Source: Mytilus trossulus (lineage: Eukaryota > Mollusca > Bivalvia > Mytilida > Mytilidae). Taken from it: a stretch of 64,000 bases of DNA. Of this stretch, positions 59,486 to 64,000 are shown one piece after another. The notes below the pieces were generated by a model, which saw nothing but the letters and a program-made list of their open reading frames with translations, was not told where the DNA came from and searched no databases. The position numbers were made by a program, and so were the translations under genes. Position 1 is the stretch's first letter. Every line of letters starts with the position of its first letter. The stretch is taken from positions 73,735,127 to 73,799,126 of the forward strand of contig NC_086378.1 in assembly GCF_036588685.1 (NCBI RefSeq). The letters are read 5' to 3'.

Positions 59486-62400
59486 AGGGATACCATAGAA
59501 CGCTCTATAGCAGATGCAAGGTAATTCAACAATGCAATAGGGGATTCTATAGACAGACCCGGGGATCCTATAGAACGCACTATAGAATATGCGCGATTAT
59601 TAAACAAAACAGGATCCTATAGACCGCCCAGGGGATCGTATACAACAACCTATTATAGATACATGATGTACAACCAACAGGGGATCCTATAGACCGCCCC
59701 GGGGATCCAATAGAACGCCCTATAGCAGATACACAATTATTAAACCACAATGGATCCTATGGAACGCCTATGGGATCATATATATAACGCCCTCTAATAG
59801 ATCCATGATGAAAAAACTACAGGGCTCCTATTGACCGACCCTGGGATTTTATGGAACACCCTCTAGAAGAAACATGTTGAACAAACAACAGAGGATCCTA
59901 TGGACCGAGCCGGGGATCCCAAAGAATTCCCTATAGCAGATGAGCGATTATTAAACAATACGGGGTCCTATAGACCGCCCAGGGGATCCTATAAAACAAC
60001 CTGCTATATATTCATGATTAACAACCAACTGGGCATCCTATAGAACGCCCAATACATATACACAACTATTAAACCACAGGGGGTCATATCGACCGCCCAT
60101 GGGAGCATATATATAACGCCCTCTAATAGATACATGATGAAAAAACTACAGGGCTCCTATAGACCGACCCTGGGGTTTATGGAACACCCTCTAGAAGAAA
60201 CATGTTGAACAAACAACAGGGGATCATATAGCAGATACACGATTATAACATAACAGGTTATCCTATAGACACAACAGGGGATCAATTAAAACGCTCTCTA
60301 GTAGATAAATCTAGTGAATAAATGATAACCAAACAATGGGATCCTATAGACCGCCCCGGGGATCATATAGAACGCCATATACAGATACACAACTATTAAA
60401 CCACAGGGCTCCTATATAGACCGACCCTGGCATTTTATAAAACACCCTCTGGAAGAAACATGTTTAACAAACAACAGGAATCATTTTCACCGACCTGGGG
60501 ATCCTATAGAATAACCTGTTATAGATACATGATGAACAACCAACAGGGGATCCTATAGACCGCCCCAAGGATCCAATAGAACGCCCTATAGCAGATACAT
60601 AATTATTAAACCACAAGGGATCTTATAGAACGCCCTCTAATAGATACATGGTGCACAAACAACAAGGCTCCTATAGACCGACCCGGTTATCCCAAAGAAT
60701 GTCCTTCGGGGATTCTACATGGAACGCCCTATAGCAGATACACAACTATTAACCTATCCCGAAGACCGACCCTTGGATGTTCAGGGGAGCATGTAGAACG
60801 CCCTGTAATATATACACGAAAAACAAACAACAGTCTAACATATATAGAACGTCCCATAGTAGATGTATAATATTCAAACAATAGGGGACCCTGTATAGCG
60901 TCCTTTAGTAAATATATGTTCAGACAACAGGGGATTCTGTAGACCGCCCAGGGAATCCTGTAGAACGCCCCTTAGTATATACACGATAAACAAACAATAG
61001 GGGATCATATATAACGTTCTATAGTAGATATATAATGTTCAGACAACAGGGGATCCTGTAGAACGCCCTTTAATATATACATAATAAACAAACAATATAT
61101 GGGATTCTATAAAACGTTTTATAGTAGATATATAATGTTCAGACAAAATAGGATACTGTAGAACGCCCTATAAAATAAACACGAACAACACCAGCAGGGG
61201 ATCCTATTTTAGATATTTAACGTTGAGAAAAAAGGAGATCATGCAGACCGCTCAAGGGATCATAAAAGCCTTATAGTATATCCATGAAAAACAAACTACA
61301 GAGGGACCTACAGAATTTCCTATCTCAGATGGATACTTTTAAACAAAAGAGGATCCTGTAGAATGACCTGTAGTATAAACATGAAAAACAATCGATAGGG
61401 GCTCTTATAGGACGTCCTTTAGTAAATGTATAATGTTCAGACAACAGGGGATTGTGTAGACCGCCAAGTGAATGAACAACAAACAACAGGGGATCCTATA
61501 GAACGTCGTATAGTAGATAAATAATGCTGAGAAAAGAGGGTATCCGGCAGACCGCCCAGAGGATACTGTAGAACGCCCTATAGTAAGAACATGAACAACA
61601 AACAACAGTCTAACCTATATAGAACGTCCCATAGTAGATGTATAATGTTGAGAAAACAGGGGATCCTGTAGACCGCCTACAGAATCCTGTAGAAACGCCC
61701 AATAGTATACACTTGAAAAAAAACCAGGGGATACTGTAGAACGCCCTATAATATATACATGAACAACAAACAACAGGGGATCATATAGAACGTCTTATAG
61801 ACCAACAGACCAACCAAGTGATCCTATAGAAAGACTTATAGTATATACATGATAATTGAACAACAGGGGAACCTTTAGAATGTCCTATCTTAAATGCATA
61901 ATTTTCATAAACAACAGGGGACCCTGTAGACCGCCCAAGGGATCCTGTAGAACGCCCTTTAGTATCTACCTGAAAAAACAAATAGCAGGGGAACCTATGG
62001 AATTTCTTATCTCAGATGCATACTATTTTAACAAAAGAGGATCCTGTAGACCACCCAGGGGATACTGTAGAACGCCCTATAGTATAAACATAAACAACAA
62101 ACAACAGGGGACCCTATAAAACGTCCTATAGTAGATATATAATGTAAAGAAAACAGGGGATCCTGTAGAACGCCCTATATATAGAATACACTTGAAAAAA
62201 CAAACAACACGGGAACCTGTAGAACGTCTTATAGTAAATAAATAATGTTGAGAAAACAGGGAATCCTGCAGACCGCCCAGGGGATACTGTAGAACGCCCT
62301 ATAGTATAAACACGAACAACAAACAACAGGGAGATCATAGAACGTCATATAGTATTTATATAATGTTGAGAAAACAGGGGATCCTGCAGAACAACCAAGT

Positions 62401-64000
62401 GGTCCTGTAGAAAGCCTTATAGTATATACATGATAAATAAACAACAGGGGAACCTTAAGAATGTCCTATCTTAAATGCATAATTTTCATAAACATGGGAC
62501 CCTGTAGACCGTGCAATGGAATCATGTAGAACGCCCTATAGTATAGCCTTGAAAACCAGTCTTCTGAACGTCCTATAGTAGATATATGATGTTAAGACAA
62601 CAGGGGATCCTGTAGAACGCCCTATAGTATATACTTGAAAAATAAACAACAGGGGATCCTAAAGAACGTCTTATAGTACATAATTAATGTTGAGAAAACA
62701 GGGGATCCTGTAGACCGCCCAGGGGAAACTGTAGAACGCCCTATAGTATAAACATGAACAACAAAAATAAACAACAGGGGGTCTTATAGAACGTCCTATA
62801 GTAGATATATAATGTTAAGACAACAGGGGATCCTGCAGACCGCCCAAGTGATCCTGTAGAACGCCCTTTAGTACATACTTGATTATAAAAAAAAGGGGAT
62901 CCTATAGAACGTCTTATAGTAGATAATTAATGTTGAGAAAACAGGGGATCCTGCAGACCGCCCGGGGGGATACTGTAGAACGCCATATAGTATAAAGATG
63001 AACAACAAACAACAGAGGACCCTATATAACGCCCTATAGTAGATATATATATATAATGTTGAGAAAACAGGGTATCCTGCAGACCGCCTATGGGATCCTG
63101 TAGAACGCCCTATACATAGTATACACTTGAAAAACAAACAACAGGGAATCCTGTAGATCGTCTTACAGTAAATAAATAATGTAAAGAAGACAGGGGATCC
63201 TGCAGAACACCCAGGGGATACTGTAGAAAGCCCTATAGTATAAACACGAACAATAAACAACAGGGGATCCTGCAGACCGCCCAAAGGATCCTGTAGAACG
63301 CCCTTTAGTATATACTTGATTAACAAAAAAAGGGGATCCTATAGAACGTCTTATAGTTGATAATTAATGTTGAGAAAACAGGGGATCCTGCAGACCGCCC
63401 GGGGGATACTGTAGAACGCCCTGTAGTATAAAGATGAACAACAAACAACAGAGGACCCCGTAGAACGTCCTTTAGTAGATATATAATGTTGAGAAAACAG
63501 GGGATCCTGCAGACCGCCTAGGGGATCCTGTAGAACGCCATATAGTATACACTTGAAAAACAAACAACAGGGAATCCTGTAGATCGTCTTACAGTAAATA
63601 AATAATGTAAAGAAGACAGGGGATCCTGCAGAACACCCAGGGGATACTGTAGAACGCCCTATAGTATAAACACGAACAATAAACAACAGGGGATCCTGCA
63701 GACCGCCCAAAGGATCCTGTAGAACGCCCTTTAGTATATACTTGATTAACAAAAAAAGGGGATCCTATAGAGCGTCTTATAGTTGATAATTAATGTTGAG
63801 AAAACAGGGGATCCTGCAGACCGCCCGGGGGATACTGTAGAACGCCCTGTAGTATAAAGATGAACAAGAAACAACAGAGGACCCCGTAATATAATGTTGA
63901 GAAAACAGGGGATCCTGCAGACCGCCTAGGGGATCCTGTAGAACGCCATATAGTATACGCTTGAAAAACAAACAACAGGGAATCCTGTAGATCGTCTTAC
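59486..64000 (-). repeat. ~119-bp satellite array, right arm, inverted
   Basis: The same satellite as 52330-56690 but reverse-complemented: GGGGATCCTGTAGACCGCCC, GGATCCTGTAGAACGCCC, then TATAGTATATACATGAAAAA and AACAACAGGGG. Units are degenerate from 59486 to about 60900 and become cleaner toward the window end, where a ~426-bp block repeats (62900-63325 and 63326-63751). The array continues past 64000. Minus-strand frames in it are artefacts. Confidence 0.9.

Noticed and set aside
62883..63752. Minus-strand frames of 133-147 codons in the right satellite arm
   Set aside because: Same artefact: absence of stops in a ~119-bp unit, with copies offset by the 426-bp higher-order period.

Overview
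This is an AT-rich, intron-bearing animal genomic window whose dispersed repeats (several tRNA-SINE-like or MITE-like families and Penelope-like retroelement debris) match the kind of repeat I know from marine mussels. Mytilus or a close mytilid is my best guess, from recalled repeat families rather than a search. I find only three genes that I can rebuild exon by exon with canonical GT/AG junctions and continuous phase, plus one retroelement ORF. Most other open frames are short and lie in repeats.

Layout. 1-15 kb: no host gene. It holds a pair of identical 457-bp repeats (311-767, 1585-2041), a 453-bp fold-back element (3518-3970), a CpG-rich cluster of GTCGTGCCAC-type motifs (8.1-9.2 kb), and two diverged copies of a ~0.9-kb duplication (10.8-11.7 and 12.6-13.8 kb) with a Penelope-like RT remnant between them. 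15.1-20.3 kb (+): a four-exon gene for a 393-residue type I membrane protein with one V-type Ig domain. Its stop codon sits in the first unit of a 38-bp tandem array (20242-20956). 21.4-22.2 kb (+): a Penelope-like reverse transcriptase ORF. 22.2-30.6 kb: repeat debris.

31.7-38.8 kb (-): the complete coding part of the nuclear poly(A)-binding protein PABPN1 (seven coding exons, 232 residues). Its introns carry a 1.34-kb terminal-inverted-repeat element with a visible target duplication. The terminal intron and A-rich 3' flank resemble the arrangement used for autoregulation in vertebrates. 41.0-42.6 and 44.1-45.7 kb: two more elements with terminal inverted repeats. 47.2-50.4 kb (+): a four-exon secreted phospholipase A2 gene (160 residues) bracketed by a ~0.45-0.5-kb inverted repeat pair (46.5-46.9 and 51.4-52.0 kb).

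52.3-64 kb: a large satellite built from ~119-bp composite units rich in GGATCC. One arm (52330-56690) is in one orientation. The other (59486 to the window end) is in the opposite orientation, across a 2.8-kb spacer. Parts of the left arm form a ~1.44-kb higher-order repeat. The three host genes do not form a pathway: PABPN1 is a nuclear RNA-processing housekeeping factor, the Ig protein is a probable cell-surface receptor, and the phospholipase is secreted.
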